DNA of 64,000 bases from NCBI GenBank assembly GCA_947387575.1, contig CANDOC010000009.1:186001-250000 (forward strand), written 5' to 3'. Below, piece by piece: positions 1-9,166 of this stretch. Every line of letters starts with the position of its first letter. Within the stretch, counting starts at the first letter, position 1. Origin of the DNA: Spongorhabdus nitratireducens. GTDB taxonomy: Bacteria > Pseudomonadota > Gammaproteobacteria > Pseudomonadales > Endozoicomonadaceae. The notes under the pieces are model-generated. The model made no database searches. It was not told the DNA's origin and was given only the letters and a program-made list of their open reading frames with translations. A program made the position numbers and the translations under genes.

Positions 1-618
1 ACGGATGAATGATTGGGATACTTCGGCAATGGTCAGTTTTACATTGACCTGCTTGGCTGCATCCAGCTCGATGTTGTTAACGACACCTTTATACTGTCGG
101 TTGGTCAGGAAGCGAATGTCATAACTGTTATCACCCGACTCCCACTTCAGTTTTTCTTCTATATACTTCTTCTTCAGCAGCTCACCTACCATGTTATAGA
201 TGCCCTGCCTTTCCTGTTCGGTAGAAACCAGACCACTGAGTACGACTTCGTCACCCAGATTTGCCAGTTCAACCTTGCTGCCAGGGTAACGGGCGATAAT
301 TTGCTGTCGAATAAAACCAAGGTTTTTTCGTACGCTCAGTGTCTTGCGATCGATCGTGTTGCCATCTGAATCAAGCAATAACAGTGAGGTTGATCCGATA
401 CCTTTGCCGAATACGATAACCTGCTTGTTATTGACGACCTGATAATTGGCTATTTTCGGGTTGGCAATAAAAACAGTACCAATGGCTCTGTCATAGTTCA
501 GTGACCGTGCTTCGTCGGTTTCCAGATGGAGGATACCTGCGGCATGGGCAAGAGAGCTGCAGAGAGTCAGAACCAACCACCCCAGTGCAGCCCAACGGAT
601 ATTTATTGCTTTCTTCAT
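1..618 (-). CDS. rcpA: Flp pilus secretin RcpA/CpaC, copy 1 (partial, N-terminal part)
   Basis: This is the N-terminal 206 residues of a type II/IV secretin-like outer-membrane channel for Flp pili; the rest lies beyond the left edge. It starts at an ATG at 618 with a signal peptide ending near 'SLAHAAG'. A pilus-secretin N-domain follows ('VFIANPKIANY', 'VIVFGKGIG') and then a BON-like region ('VELANLGDEVVLSG'). It is clearly paralogous to the complete secretin at 9167-10561, with long stretches of matching residues such as 'SYDIRFL' and 'LTIAEVS.SFI'. It sits 22 bases downstream of rcpC copy 1 on the same strand, so it belongs to the second flp-tadV-rcpC-rcpA set. Assignment is strong; completeness cannot be judged. 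Confidence 0.88.
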   Translation of the reverse strand, partial: MKKAINIRWAALGWLVLTLCSSLAHAAGILHLETDEARSLNYDRAIGTVFIANPKIANYQVVNNKQVIVFGKGIGSTSLLLLDSDGNTIDRKTLSVRKNLGFIRQQIIARYPGSKVELANLGDEVVLSGLVSTEQERQGIYNMVGELLKKKYIEEKLKWESGDNSYDIRFLTNRQYKGVVNNIELDAAKQVNVKLTIAEVSQSFIR

Positions 619-640
619 CTGACAGCTCTTGCTTTTACCC

Positions 641-1462
641 TTATTCCGCCGGTATTTCCTGCTGAATATTCAGGCGGGCGTCTCCGTAATGAACATCACG
701 CTGGTCAGCGCGCATTTCGACTATGGTGGTAAACTCCGGCAATACATCTTCCACTCGAATAGCCGGCACGGCCTGGGTGGTTGACTTGTACACATCCAGC
801 AAACCGATACGACTGGCAACAATCATTTTGCTGACATCTTCCGGGCGCAGGGCAATGGTGACGGTCATCTGGCTGCTCATAGCCGATGGTTCCCTGACGT
901 CTACTATTCGTCTGGAATTGAGTACAGGTGTTACTTCCAATCCCTGATACAAGTCGCCGACCGGTTTGTCTGCCAGATTTCGCCCTGGTGAAGAGATAAG
1001 TACTACATCAACTCGGTCACCCGGAACCAGACTACCGTTATAACCTTTATTACCATCAATGGTCAGTGGGTACGGTACTTTATCGGGTCTGAGCATATAG
1101 TCAATAAAGGCCGGTTGCCCCGGGCGTAGTAACTGGTGTTCAGCTACGATTGTGTCGGTTCTGATATGAGAGCCGGCGAGCATGCCTTCTTCAAGTTGCA
1201 GTACTTTTTCTGTGGTAACACCGAGCTCCCTGGCTTTGTCCAGTAGCAGCGAGCGAGGTTCCAAGTCAGAGGGGTTGATTGAATCACCCAGCTTGTAATC
1301 TTTGGTAGCAACCCAGACCTGGATTCGGGGACGTTCCTGTGGGGGAGTGACAGCAGTGCTTGTTTCGGGTTGGGGCTCAGGAGTATCGGGCTGATTCAGC
1401 AAACCAAAAATCCCTCCCGCACATAGCAGAAAGGCAATAACCAGCAAAATACGTCGATCCAT
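641..1462 (-). CDS. rcpC: Flp pilus assembly protein RcpC/CpaB, copy 1
   Basis: Periplasmic pilus assembly protein of the Tad apparatus with an N-terminal membrane anchor ('ILLVIAFLLCAGGIFG') and a SAF-type domain typical of CpaB. Length is 273 residues. The ATG at 1462 is preferred because CAGGAG lies six bases upstream; a TTG two codons earlier is also open. It is paralogous to 10581-11363: both share the 'LLRPGQ...YLLQPDK/YMLRPDK' region and the 'PGDRVDVVLISS'-type block. It follows tadV and precedes the secretin, the same order as in the main locus. Confidence 0.86.
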   Translation of the reverse strand: MDRRILLVIAFLLCAGGIFGLLNQPDTPEPQPETSTAVTPPQERPRIQVWVATKDYKLGDSINPSDLEPRSLLLDKARELGVTTEKVLQLEEGMLAGSHIRTDTIVAEHQLLRPGQPAFIDYMLRPDKVPYPLTIDGNKGYNGSLVPGDRVDVVLISSPGRNLADKPVGDLYQGLEVTPVLNSRRIVDVREPSAMSSQMTVTIALRPEDVSKMIVASRIGLLDVYKSTTQAVPAIRVEDVLPEFTTIVEMRADQRDVHYGDARLNIQQEIPAE

Positions 1463-1553
1463 GATCAACTCCTGAATCGAAAAGGGCGGTTTGGGAACCG
1501 TCTTTAGTTGTCAAATACAAAGAGGCAGCGGCAATACAGGGTCATAGCCATGT

Positions 1554-2006
1554 CTATAAGGAACTTGCCGTAAGCCATACACCCAGCAATCCGCCAACAC
1601 CAATTGGAATACCGTAGGGTAATCCTCGTTGGCGTACAGTGCTGAGCTTTCCTGTCAGTAAGCCGTAGATCAAGTATCCGCAAGCCATAACACCACCCAG
1701 TGTTGCTATCACCAGCAGCACTACTACCCACCAGGACCTGTCAATTGCGGGAAGAAAGGCAAGTATTAACTTGATATCTCCACCGGCTATTGCATTTGCA
1801 GCAAACAGGCCGATGCCAATCAATACTGCAATCAGATAAGGAAAAGGGGCAAAAGCGGTTAATCCGGAACAGAGCAGGGAAAGCACTGCGACAGAAACAA
1901 CCAGCGGGTTTCTGATTTGTCTTTTGGTGGCATCACTGTAAAAAATACAACAACAGACTGCCACCAAAATAACAAAAGCAATAAAGCTTACAGTTTCACT
2001 CAACAC
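1554..2006 (-). CDS. tadV: Prepilin peptidase TadV/CpaA (A24 family)
   Basis: Small integral-membrane aspartyl peptidase that cuts and matures the Flp prepilin and the TadE/TadF pseudopilins. At 150 residues it has the usual size for CpaA. The two catalytic aspartates are visible: one in 'YSDATKRQIRN' (first loop) and one in 'AGGDIKL' (the GxGD-like motif). About six hydrophobic segments are present. The start is a GTG at 2006, with a TTG one codon later as an alternative. It is the only prepilin peptidase in the window, so it may serve both flp genes. It lies 18 bases downstream of flp copy 1. Confidence 0.85.
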   Translation of the reverse strand: MLSETVSFIAFVILVAVCCCIFYSDATKRQIRNPLVVSVAVLSLLCSGLTAFAPFPYLIAVLIGIGLFAANAIAGGDIKLILAFLPAIDRSWWVVVLLVIATLGGVMACGYLIYGLLTGKLSTVRQRGLPYGIPIGVGGLLGVWLTASSL

Positions 2007-2024
2007 TACAGTGAAGCTGAATAA

Positions 2025-2240
2025 TCAGCCGCCCAGAGCAGTCTTGATCTTGTTGAAAGCTGTGGTCATGGCACCGGTAATAGTACCGTCGCCGCCACCG
2101 CTTGTGCCAGCAAAAGCAGCAGTCAGAACAACAGCAACACCAGCAGCAATCAGGGCATATTCAATTGCAGTTACACCGCGCTGATCTTGTTTCAGAGCGT
2201 CCAGCATCATAGCGCTTTTTACATAAAGTTTGGTAAGCAT
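2025..2240 (-). CDS. flp: Flp-type pilin, copy 1
   Basis: Structural subunit of the Tad/Flp pilus, 71 residues. A short positive leader ends in 'DQRG', followed by the processing site and the hallmark 'VTAIEYALIAAG' hydrophobic stretch with Glu at +5 (mature numbering) and the neighbouring Tyr. The C-terminus is glycine-rich ('GTSGGGDG'). It heads the flp-tadV-rcpC-rcpA set and has a 311-base upstream region. The second pilin gene at 11476-11670 shares the leader ('MLTK.YVK') but differs in the C-terminal half, so the two are old paralogs rather than a recent copy. Confidence 0.93.
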   Translation of the reverse strand: MLTKLYVKSAMMLDALKQDQRGVTAIEYALIAAGVAVVLTAAFAGTSGGGDGTITGAMTTAFNKIKTALGG

Positions 2241-2551
2241 CTCAATTCCACCCTACTTCTGTGTTTTGTTATAAACGTCCTTTAATTGGCTGTCCTGGCT
2301 ATTGATGCAATGGCAGGGGTACTTCATATTTTGCTATGCAGGCGAGGGCAGCCTATATGGGACAAGACCTTATCGTTTTATCCCTATCAGGACAAGTTCT
2401 TTCCTGATGCTCACATTATGCCTGTGTAGTGATTAATTACATGGCATAAATCAAAAAAAATGATATTACTTGCCTGCAATTCACCGATATATCGATTAGA
2501 TCATTTTAATGCTAAAAAGCATTTAATTTCAGGAGGTTCTGAGTCGATTAC
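2241..2551. promoter_or_regulatory. Upstream region of flp copy 1 with an imperfect direct repeat
   Basis: This 311-base gene-free stretch separates the truncated tadG-like gene from flp copy 1. It holds two near-identical elements: CCTATATGGGACAAG at 2352-2366 and CCTATCAGGACAAG at 2383-2396, 31 bases apart (about three helical turns). That spacing suits a regulator binding site upstream of the minus-strand flp promoter. I see no clear sigma-70 or sigma-54 hexamers. The function is inferred from position only. Confidence 0.35.
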
Positions 2552-2968
2552 TTATTTTTTTGAGGGGCTGGAGTTGATGGGTGTTTTTTGTGGAAAACCA
2601 AATCCGTTAATTTCAGGGAACAAGCTTTCGACTAAAACAGAAGCAATAATGTTGTAAGTTTTTCCGTCGCATAAATGAGAAGTGCAATTGCTGGATGAAA
2701 CTTGTACATCATTGATACGGGCATCCGGAATATAAGCGGCAATGTAGACGCTGACAACTTTAATATTCAGGGTCTGGTCATTACTCTGATTAATCTCCAG
2801 TGCTTTTCGGGCTGCTACGACAGCATCATTCAGTCGGCTTTTGATGTATAAATTGCGACCACCTTCCAATCCCAGAACCAGAAAATACATCAGAAGAGGC
2901 AGGACCAGGATAAACATCAGGGCTGCAACGCCCTGCTGTCGGAATACGCTTTGCGGTTGAGTAGCCAT
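2552..2968 (-). CDS. TadG-like pilus assembly protein, short form without vWA domain
   Basis: The N-terminus has the TadG/TadE-G like pattern 'RQQGVAALMFILVLPLL', a single membrane segment followed by a periplasmic region. Typical TadG proteins run to several hundred residues with a von Willebrand A domain; this one stops at 138. The tail is low complexity ('PINSSPSKK'). Its start overlaps the stop of the preceding tadF-like gene (TGATG), so it is translationally coupled and looks intact rather than sheared. Either it is a naturally short pseudopilin or a truncated remnant of TadG. Confidence 0.62.
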   Translation of the reverse strand: MATQPQSVFRQQGVAALMFILVLPLLMYFLVLGLEGGRNLYIKSRLNDAVVAARKALEINQSNDQTLNIKVVSVYIAAYIPDARINDVQVSSSNCTSHLCDGKTYNIIASVLVESLFPEINGFGFPQKTPINSSPSKK

Positions 2969-3510
2969 CAGGAATCCTTGATCCTGACTGGCAAGATCGC
3001 ACTGGCCTGAATGCTGGAAACTGTATTCTCTCCCAGGGTGAATGTGTTGTTATTGTCGGTGTAGCATAGTGTGACTTGTAGCTGTGAAATTTTTGGAGAG
3101 CTCAAGGTTTCTGAAACACGTCGTAAAGGTTCTGTTGCATTGCAGGGCTTATCCGGTTTTGGATTTCTGCTGAAAGAAACGACGACGACACCGCTTTGCT
3201 TTATCTGCATACCCAGCGCATCCGGCTGAAACCCTTTCAGACTTCGGGACATGGACTGACTGACCAGTGAGTAAATCATACGGAATTGTTGTTCGGATAT
3301 AATTGAGTCTGAATTGCTGCTGGCTGCATAGCTGCCTATATTCGCGGCATAAAAGCTGAGCCGTTGTATTACTCCCCGCTGAATCTGGAAAGTCACAACG
3401 TTTGATATCAACAGAATAGTGGCGGCTACTGCTGCAGCAATTAATGCCAGTTCAATTGCGAATGTGCCCTGCTGCTGTTTTTTTGATCTTCCTTTTCCTG
3501 GTGTCAGCAT
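2968..3510 (-). CDS. tadF: TadF-like pseudopilin
   Basis: A 180-residue protein with a short basic leader, then 'QQQGTFAIELALIAAAVAA', the pseudopilin pattern with a glycine before the cleavage site and a glutamate five residues after it. The rest is a periplasmic domain with two cysteines. It lies five bases downstream of the tadE gene. In Tad loci TadE and TadF are processed by TadV and help build the pilus. The E/F assignment rests on gene order, since both families are weakly conserved. Confidence 0.68.
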   Translation of the reverse strand: MLTPGKGRSKKQQQGTFAIELALIAAAVAATILLISNVVTFQIQRGVIQRLSFYAANIGSYAASSNSDSIISEQQFRMIYSLVSQSMSRSLKGFQPDALGMQIKQSGVVVVSFSRNPKPDKPCNATEPLRRVSETLSSPKISQLQVTLCYTDNNNTFTLGENTVSSIQASAILPVRIKDS

Positions 3511-3515
3511 GATTG

Positions 3516-3932
3516 CTACTCCTGTCTGATAAACAGGGCATCTCGGAATATCAGCTTGCTTTTTACCGGCTTGCCATAAATGGCCACTGGCTGATACGGG
3601 TAAGTTATCTGACAGATAGTGACAGTCAAATTCACCGGTATTCTTTTATCATTGCAGTTTTCCACTTTCAGTTTTTTGGTATCAATCAGGCCTGCCCAAG
3701 GGGATGATTGTTGCTGCAAGGACGATTGCAGTGCCTTACCAACTTGTACTGCAGTTGTGAGGCGTGTGCTGCGGCTGGCTTCTGCAGCAGCAAAATCGAC
3801 AGCCGCAGAGACAAAACCAAGCCAGCTGAATTCTATCCAGAAAAAAACCAATGTCAGAAAAGACAGTATGCCCAATGTTGTTTCAACAACAATAGAACCT
3901 TTCTGGCAGGTGAGCTGACTATTAAGATTCAT
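3516..3932 (-). CDS. tadE: TadE-like pseudopilin
   Basis: A 138-residue pilin-like protein. The leader ends in 'CQKG', followed by 'SIVVETTLGILSFLTLVFFW' with the key glutamate at the fifth mature residue, then a membrane helix and a periplasmic tail. Its start overlaps the end of tadD by four bases (ATGA), so the genes are coupled. The role is inferred from the family: a minor pseudopilin matured by TadV and needed for Flp pilus assembly. Confidence 0.75.
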   Translation of the reverse strand: MNLNSQLTCQKGSIVVETTLGILSFLTLVFFWIEFSWLGFVSAAVDFAAAEASRSTRLTTAVQVGKALQSSLQQQSSPWAGLIDTKKLKVENCNDKRIPVNLTVTICQITYPYQPVAIYGKPVKSKLIFRDALFIRQE

Positions 3933-4756
3933 TGGTCTGTCAGGCTGATAGCATTACTGGTCTTCGCAGGGTTGGCATCTATCAGTGCCCTGAATAGCTT
4001 CACATGTTCGTGTTCGGATGCTGAATCGCCATAAACACGTCTGAACTCGCTGTACATTTTTCCCTTGGCCAGAGCTATCAAAAGGTTTGCACGAATTCTT
4101 TCATCAGCCTGGCCACTGCTGTACAAGGGCAGAAGACGTTGGGCTGCTGACTCGTAGTTCTGTTCAAGAATGTCCAGCACGGCAAGGTTATTTTTTATGG
4201 CTGCATCATCCAGCATATTGATTCTGGACTGAGTGAAATACTGACGTGCCAGAGTGTAATTGTCCTGCTCTGCATAGAGCAGACCCAGCTGGTTGTTAAT
4301 ATCCGGATTATCGGGTTGCAATTCTTTTGCTTTCAGAGCGGCTTCCAGAGCTTGCCCGGTTTTATCGTTCAGTTGATAGGTTCTTGAATATAGAAGTAAT
4401 GCTTTGGCGGTGTCGTTACCCGAAGCCGATACCTGGCTGAGATAGAACTGTGCAGACTCGGTATCATGCGTTTCAAGATAGATAGTCACCAGCTTCAGGT
4501 ATATTTCGTCACGTTCTGACTGACTTTGACTGCCTTGCAGTCGAGATTTGTACAGCGCAATAAGCCCTGCATGGTTTTGGGCGGCCTGAAGCAGAACTTC
4601 GTTACTTGCCGCAGGTTCTGGACCTGAGTTATCGGCTGACTGTCGGGCATGCTGCTGAATATTCTGGAAACTACCAGTGCAGCCCTGAAGCAGTATCAAG
4701 CCAAGAATCATGATGGACAGGGATTTGATTATCTTGTGAGTGGAGTAATCAGCCAT
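3929..4756 (-). CDS. tadD: Lipoprotein TadD with TPR repeats
   Basis: A 275-residue outer-membrane pilotin-like lipoprotein of the Tad system. The N-terminus has a signal with lipobox 'LILLQGC'. The middle carries tetratricopeptide-like units, for example 'ALEAALKAKELQPDNPDINNQ' and 'LGLLYAEQDNYTLARQYFTQ'. TadD is thought to help the secretin reach or assemble in the outer membrane. The start overlaps the end of tadC by eight bases, consistent with one operon from flp copy 2 to tadG. Confidence 0.85.
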   Translation of the reverse strand: MADYSTHKIIKSLSIMILGLILLQGCTGSFQNIQQHARQSADNSGPEPAASNEVLLQAAQNHAGLIALYKSRLQGSQSQSERDEIYLKLVTIYLETHDTESAQFYLSQVSASGNDTAKALLLYSRTYQLNDKTGQALEAALKAKELQPDNPDINNQLGLLYAEQDNYTLARQYFTQSRINMLDDAAIKNNLAVLDILEQNYESAAQRLLPLYSSGQADERIRANLLIALAKGKMYSEFRRVYGDSASEHEHVKLFRALIDANPAKTSNAISLTDQ

Positions 4757-5618
4757 CGCTTAAAACCCTCATGATACTGGGCGCTATTATTAATATTACG
4801 ATTGGAAACATAATGAACAGTGCCAGCGGCACTGACATGCGTGCGGATAACTTGCCGGCTTTTTCCTCCAGTTCCAGCATATCGATATCCCGCAGGTTGC
4901 CGGACAACCGGATCAGAACATCAAAGATGGAACTGCCATATTGCAGACTTTGACTCAGGGTGTAGACAAAGCTGCGCATGGCATTTGAAGGGATTTGTTG
5001 CTGAAGTTCGTCAAGGGCATTGTTCATGCCGATAACCCGGGCCCGGGTATCAAGCTGGCTGACGATAAAGGCCAGATCCTTATCGAAGGTTTCAAGCTCC
5101 TTGCCGAGATAGGCAACCGACGACTCAATGGTCATTCCGGTTTGAACGCAGGTGGCCATCAAATCCAGCAAGTAGGGCAGCTGTCGTGATATACGACGGG
5201 TACGCCGTCTGGCCATAAGCTGCAACACAATATCCGGAAGAATAATAATCACCACAACACCTGACAGAACGGTTGCAATCTGAACCTCCCATCTCTCAAT
5301 GCCGAGGTGGGTCTCTGAAATCAGAACGACAGATGCCAGCAGGCTGGTTAACAGTAATTTCGCCGGAAGATAATAAGGCGCAAGTCGGCTGTTATAGATA
5401 CCAGCCTGTATCAAGCTTTGTTCAATATCCTTGCGCCGATAGTTGATCTTGTATTCAAACAGCCCGAAAAAACGTTTCCAACTGGTAATGGTATGAGGCA
5501 GGCCCAGCCAGCCCCGGTTAAACTGGCTGATAAAATAGCGGTTGAGTCGTAAAACAAATGCAGTTGCCACTGTCAGGGAAATCAGCAAGGGAATAAAAAA
5601 GGCATCCATGCCGCTCAT
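4749..5618 (-). CDS. tadC: Tad inner-membrane platform protein TadC
   Basis: A T2SF (GspF-like) membrane platform protein, 289 residues, which pairs with TadB under the TadA motor. It has an N-terminal membrane helix, a cytoplasmic four-helix domain ('RQLPYLLDLMATCVQTGMTI') and C-terminal helices ('PLALFIMFPIVILIIAP'). The ATG at 5618 is chosen because AAGGAG stands six bases upstream; a start at 5636 would overlap tadB by 16 bases without a good ribosome site. Confidence 0.88.
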   Translation of the reverse strand: MSGMDAFFIPLLISLTVATAFVLRLNRYFISQFNRGWLGLPHTITSWKRFFGLFEYKINYRRKDIEQSLIQAGIYNSRLAPYYLPAKLLLTSLLASVVLISETHLGIERWEVQIATVLSGVVVIIILPDIVLQLMARRRTRRISRQLPYLLDLMATCVQTGMTIESSVAYLGKELETFDKDLAFIVSQLDTRARVIGMNNALDELQQQIPSNAMRSFVYTLSQSLQYGSSIFDVLIRLSGNLRDIDMLELEEKAGKLSARMSVPLALFIMFPIVILIIAPSIMRVLSDG

Positions 5619-5620
5619 CG

Positions 5621-6535
5621 TTAACTCCTTACCCATCTCATCAGCAGGTAAATGGATGCGAATCCCACAGCTTCACTGATAATGGTGTAATAAAGTACGG
5701 GACGCCCTTCGTCATCGTGCATGATGAAGTCAAAACTCTCCGGGTTCAGGTACTGCATCGTGAACATAAAGATCACCGGGATGCACGCCACAATCCAGGC
5801 TGATGTTCGGGCTTCGGCGGTAATGGCTCGCTTCTTTTTTTCCAGTGAACGGTTATTGAACATCACCAGATTCAGGCGTTTGATGATTTCTTTCAATTTG
5901 CCACCGCGGCTGATATTGGCGCGCAGAGCGATGGCGAAAAAATAAAATGAAGGGTAAGGGAAACGAATACAGGACTGATTCAGCACATCTTCCGGCGACT
6001 GTCCCACACTCAATCGTTGTCCCATGAGTTTGAATTCCTTGCCAACCATTCCTTCCATTGAATCGCCGACAAAGATAATCGCTTGCATTAGGCCTTCACC
6101 AGAACTGACGGCACCGGATAGCAGATTCAGGGCATCAGGAAAGGACATTTCAAACTGCTTTTTTTCATAAAAGCGTAATCCTCTCAAAGCGACCAGGGCC
6201 AGTATCAAGATGATCAGGGCAAATAGTGCCAGTGGTGAAATATCCGGCGTCAGCGTGTATTCGACAGCGGCAAAAGTCAGACCACAGGCAAGGAGAAAGC
6301 CACAGAGCTTGAGCCAGAGATAATCGCCAATCCGGGCCTTGATATTTTGCAGTTCTACGGTCAATTGAGCTTTCAGGGGCGTATCAGTCAATGTCCTGAT
6401 ATTCAGTGCTTTGAGGTGACCTTTTTGATTGCGGCTGTCTTCCGATTCCAGTAAGAATTCCATAGGATCATTTCTGACAGGCCAGAACAGGGCTATCAGT
6501 GCCAGTGAGATGCCGATAAATAATGCGACGATCAC
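5621..6535 (-). CDS. tadB: Tad inner-membrane platform protein TadB
   Basis: A 304-residue T2SF-domain membrane protein, partner of TadC. It shows an N-terminal helix, two central helices ('LCGFLLACGLTFAAVEY', 'LALFALIILILALVAL'), the cytoplasmic T2SF core ('FPDALNLLSGAVSSGEGLMQAI') and C-terminal membrane segments. The start overlaps the end of tadA by four bases (ATGA), which points to translational coupling with the motor ATPase. Confidence 0.88.
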   Translation of the reverse strand: MIVALFIGISLALIALFWPVRNDPMEFLLESEDSRNQKGHLKALNIRTLTDTPLKAQLTVELQNIKARIGDYLWLKLCGFLLACGLTFAAVEYTLTPDISPLALFALIILILALVALRGLRFYEKKQFEMSFPDALNLLSGAVSSGEGLMQAIIFVGDSMEGMVGKEFKLMGQRLSVGQSPEDVLNQSCIRFPYPSFYFFAIALRANISRGGKLKEIIKRLNLVMFNNRSLEKKKRAITAEARTSAWIVACIPVIFMFTMQYLNPESFDFIMHDDEGRPVLYYTIISEAVGFASIYLLMRWVRS

Positions 6536-7809
6536 TGAATGGTCCCTGCAAAGATATCGTCCAGCGCCTCACCCATACCAAAGAAGCGGGCTTTATGTTT
6601 CAGTATCGAGCGATCGATCAGCCCCGGGGTTGTGAACTGGCCGGTAATGCGTGCGCCACCCTGGGTTGTATCTGGCTGGAAACGGAAGATTTCCTCCAGT
6701 ACAACACTGTCACCCTCAATCCCCATCACTTCACTGATGCTCATGATTCTGCGACTACCATCGTGCAGTCGTGCAATCTGTACCAGCAGATCGACGGCGC
6801 TGGTAATACTACGGCGGATGGCCTCCAGTGGCATGTTGTGAGATGCCATCATGACCATGCTTTCTACCCGCCCCAGAGCATCCCGGGGACTGTTGGCATG
6901 GAGTGTAGACATGGAGCCGTCGTGGCCGGTGTTCATGGCCTGTAGCATTTCAAAGGCCTCAGGACCACGGCACTCCCCGACGATAATCCGGTCCGGGCGC
7001 ATCCGCAGAGAGTTAATCACCAGATCCCGTTGGGTAATAACACCGGTATTTTCGATGCCCGGCGGGCGGGTTTCCATTCGAATAACATGAGGCTGCTTCA
7101 GTTTAAGTTCGGCTGCATCCTCAATGGTAATCACCCGCTCGTTGTCCGAAATATGACGTGATAGCGCATTCAGTAGCGTTGTTTTACCTGAACCGGTACC
7201 GCCGGATATCAGAATATTCAGGCGGCTGTAGGCTGCGACGGCCAGCAATTGAGCCATTTCAAGTGACAGGGTGCCGGTATCAACCATATGACCGAGTTCA
7301 AATTCATTGCCACCAAATTTACGAATTGAAATAACGGGGCCATCCAGTGTGATCGGAGGTATGGCAATATTAACCCGGCTACCATCTGGCAAGCGGGTAT
7401 CACACAGGGGACTCGACTCGTCTACACGACGCCCGGCCTGTGCGGCTATTCGGTGGGCGATATCCAGTAGTTGTTTATTATCAATAAAGGCGACATCGGT
7501 TTTGGTAAGCAATCCGTTTCTTTCGACATAAACACTCTCTGTGCCGTTGACCATAATGTCCGAGACTGAATCATCATCGATCAACGGCTGTAGTGGGCCG
7601 AGTCCCTTGATTTCATGAACCAGCCTTTCAACAAATTCGGTGCGAATCAGCACGGGTACCTGAATGTGATCCTTTTCAACCAGGGTATCCACAGCCTGTT
7701 TCAGCTCTTCCCGCAGTGCATCTGCAGCAAGTTCACTGACCACGGTGGCATCCAGCGCGGCAAATATTTTGCTTCGCAGCTTCAGATAGATGTCCTGGTT
7801 CTGGTACAT
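6532..7809 (-). CDS. tadA: Flp pilus assembly ATPase TadA/CpaF
   Basis: Secretion/pilus motor ATPase of the VirB11/GspE class, 425 residues. Walker A 'GGTGSGKTT' lies at about residues 203-211 and Walker B '[12 protein letters not shown]' near 274-285. The His-box region '[14 protein letters not shown]' follows at about 297-310. The N-terminal CpaF-type domain contains '[11 protein letters not shown]' and 'DIMVNG'. It hydrolyses ATP in the cytoplasm to drive pilin polymerisation through TadB/TadC. It lies 18 bases downstream of tadZ. Confidence 0.95.
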   Translation of the reverse strand: MYQNQDIYLKLRSKIFAALDATVVSELAADALREELKQAVDTLVEKDHIQVPVLIRTEFVERLVHEIKGLGPLQPLIDDDSVSDIMVNGTESVYVERNGLLTKTDVAFIDNKQLLDIAHRIAAQAGRRVDESSPLCDTRLPDGSRVNIAIPPITLDGPVISIRKFGGNEFELGHMVDTGTLSLEMAQLLAVAAYSRLNILISGGTGSGKTTLLNALSRHISDNERVITIEDAAELKLKQPHVIRMETRPPGIENTGVITQRDLVINSLRMRPDRIIVGECRGPEAFEMLQAMNTGHDGSMSTLHANSPRDALGRVESMVMMASHNMPLEAIRRSITSAVDLLVQIARLHDGSRRIMSISEVMGIEGDSVVLEEIFRFQPDTTQGGARITGQFTTPGLIDRSILKHKARFFGMGEALDDIFAGTIQ

Positions 7810-7827
7810 GTATCGCGCTCCCTGCGA

Positions 7828-9123
7828 TTAAGTCAGTAACCATGAAAGTAATGACGGCTTTCTAGGTGGTTTACCCAAAATCAGCCGGGTCAGATTTGTC
7901 AGCGGTAAAGAGAGCCGGCTACGGCTTTTACTCAGTTGCTGGCCAGATGCCAGTATCGATTCGCAGTGTTTGGTATAGGGCAGTTCTATCGCGACGGCTT
8001 GTCCGAGATACTGCTCAACGGCTTTACGCTCAATGTGAGCAGCCGGGCGGCAATGGTTTAGAACCAGTAACAGCCGGGTAGGCGTATCGGTGGCATCATT
8101 GATTTGTTGCAGTCGCTCCAGAAAGGCACGAGCTTCATTCTGGCCTGAAAGTGTCGGCTGAATAACCAGAATAATCAGATCGCTTTGGGTACAGAGCCAG
8201 TCCGGGTGGGGGTAAAAGTTAGCTGCAGCCGAATAGTCTTCAATAATAAAGTTTGCACTGGGCTGAAGGGCTTCGACGACCCGGTTGCTGTATTCCCGCA
8301 GGCTGTCGGCATGTGCGGCGGTTGTCTGTTTCTGCTCAAGCTCCAGCTCAAATCCGAGGTAACTGATCTGGTTGGCAACCGGTGAAAGCTGGCCCTGGGC
8401 GCTGACTGGGTCAAGTGTATTTCCCAGTGTAAGGTGGGACATGCCCTGGCTGTTTATCTGCTGTCGTATCAGATCCCGTTTGCCCAGCATCACCGACATA
8501 TTGCTGCCGGTATAACCGTGATCGACAACGATAACTTGCTGCTGACTTTCTTCTGCCAGCTCAAACGCCAGCTGTGACGTCAACATGGTGCAGCCACTAC
8601 CGCCTTTCAGTCCGACTACAGCAATGCGCATCGCCAGTCTGGCGGGCAACGCTGGTGACTGGTTGGCTTTGTGGCGCAGTGTCTGCAGAAAGCTGACCAC
8701 ATCTTGTTTCTCTGCCGGCCAGGGCAGGTAATAAAAGCCCAGTTCCTCTACTGCTCTGAGGGTTCGAATACTGTCTTCAGTGCCAATCAGAACGACTTTG
8801 GTTGCCTGGGGCAGCAGGCTGCGCAGTGTGCGTGCCCTTTTCAGCAGCCCGTCACTTACCTCGATAAAAATCAGTGAAAAGTCTGTTCCAGCGACATTGT
8901 CTTCCAGCGTGGCTGGCGTGCAGGAGCGAGCAACAGGGGCACCGATGCCACTGTAAAGTAATGCTTCTTCCAGCAGGCGAAAGCACTCGGGTGTTTGATA
9001 AAACAGTCCGCAGCTGGTTAGTTTCTGTTGTGACTCCGGACTTTTAGCTTGATCGGGAGCTTTGGCCTGAGACGGGTCTTCCGTTTGTTGCTGCTTGAGA
9101 ATCGCTTCCTTGAGATTCAGCAT
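7828..9123 (-). CDS. tadZ: Pilus assembly protein TadZ/CpaE (receiver-like plus ParA-type ATPase)
   Basis: A 431-residue localisation factor of the Tad machine. An N-terminal atypical receiver-like domain ('VLIGTEDSIRTLRAVEELG') is followed by a MinD/ParA-type ATPase with the deviant P-loop 'VVGLKGGSGCTML'. TadZ proteins mark the pole or site of pilus assembly. The start at 9123 is supported by AGGAGGA a few bases upstream; the longer open frame to 9192 would overlap rcpA and has no such site. Confidence 0.87.
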   Translation of the reverse strand: MLNLKEAILKQQQTEDPSQAKAPDQAKSPESQQKLTSCGLFYQTPECFRLLEEALLYSGIGAPVARSCTPATLEDNVAGTDFSLIFIEVSDGLLKRARTLRSLLPQATKVVLIGTEDSIRTLRAVEELGFYYLPWPAEKQDVVSFLQTLRHKANQSPALPARLAMRIAVVGLKGGSGCTMLTSQLAFELAEESQQQVIVVDHGYTGSNMSVMLGKRDLIRQQINSQGMSHLTLGNTLDPVSAQGQLSPVANQISYLGFELELEQKQTTAAHADSLREYSNRVVEALQPSANFIIEDYSAAANFYPHPDWLCTQSDLIILVIQPTLSGQNEARAFLERLQQINDATDTPTRLLLVLNHCRPAAHIERKAVEQYLGQAVAIELPYTKHCESILASGQQLSKSRSRLSLPLTNLTRLILGKPPRKPSLLSWLLT

Positions 9124-9166
9124 AATGTCCTCCTGACAGTTATGCCCGGTAAACGTAAATAGATGC

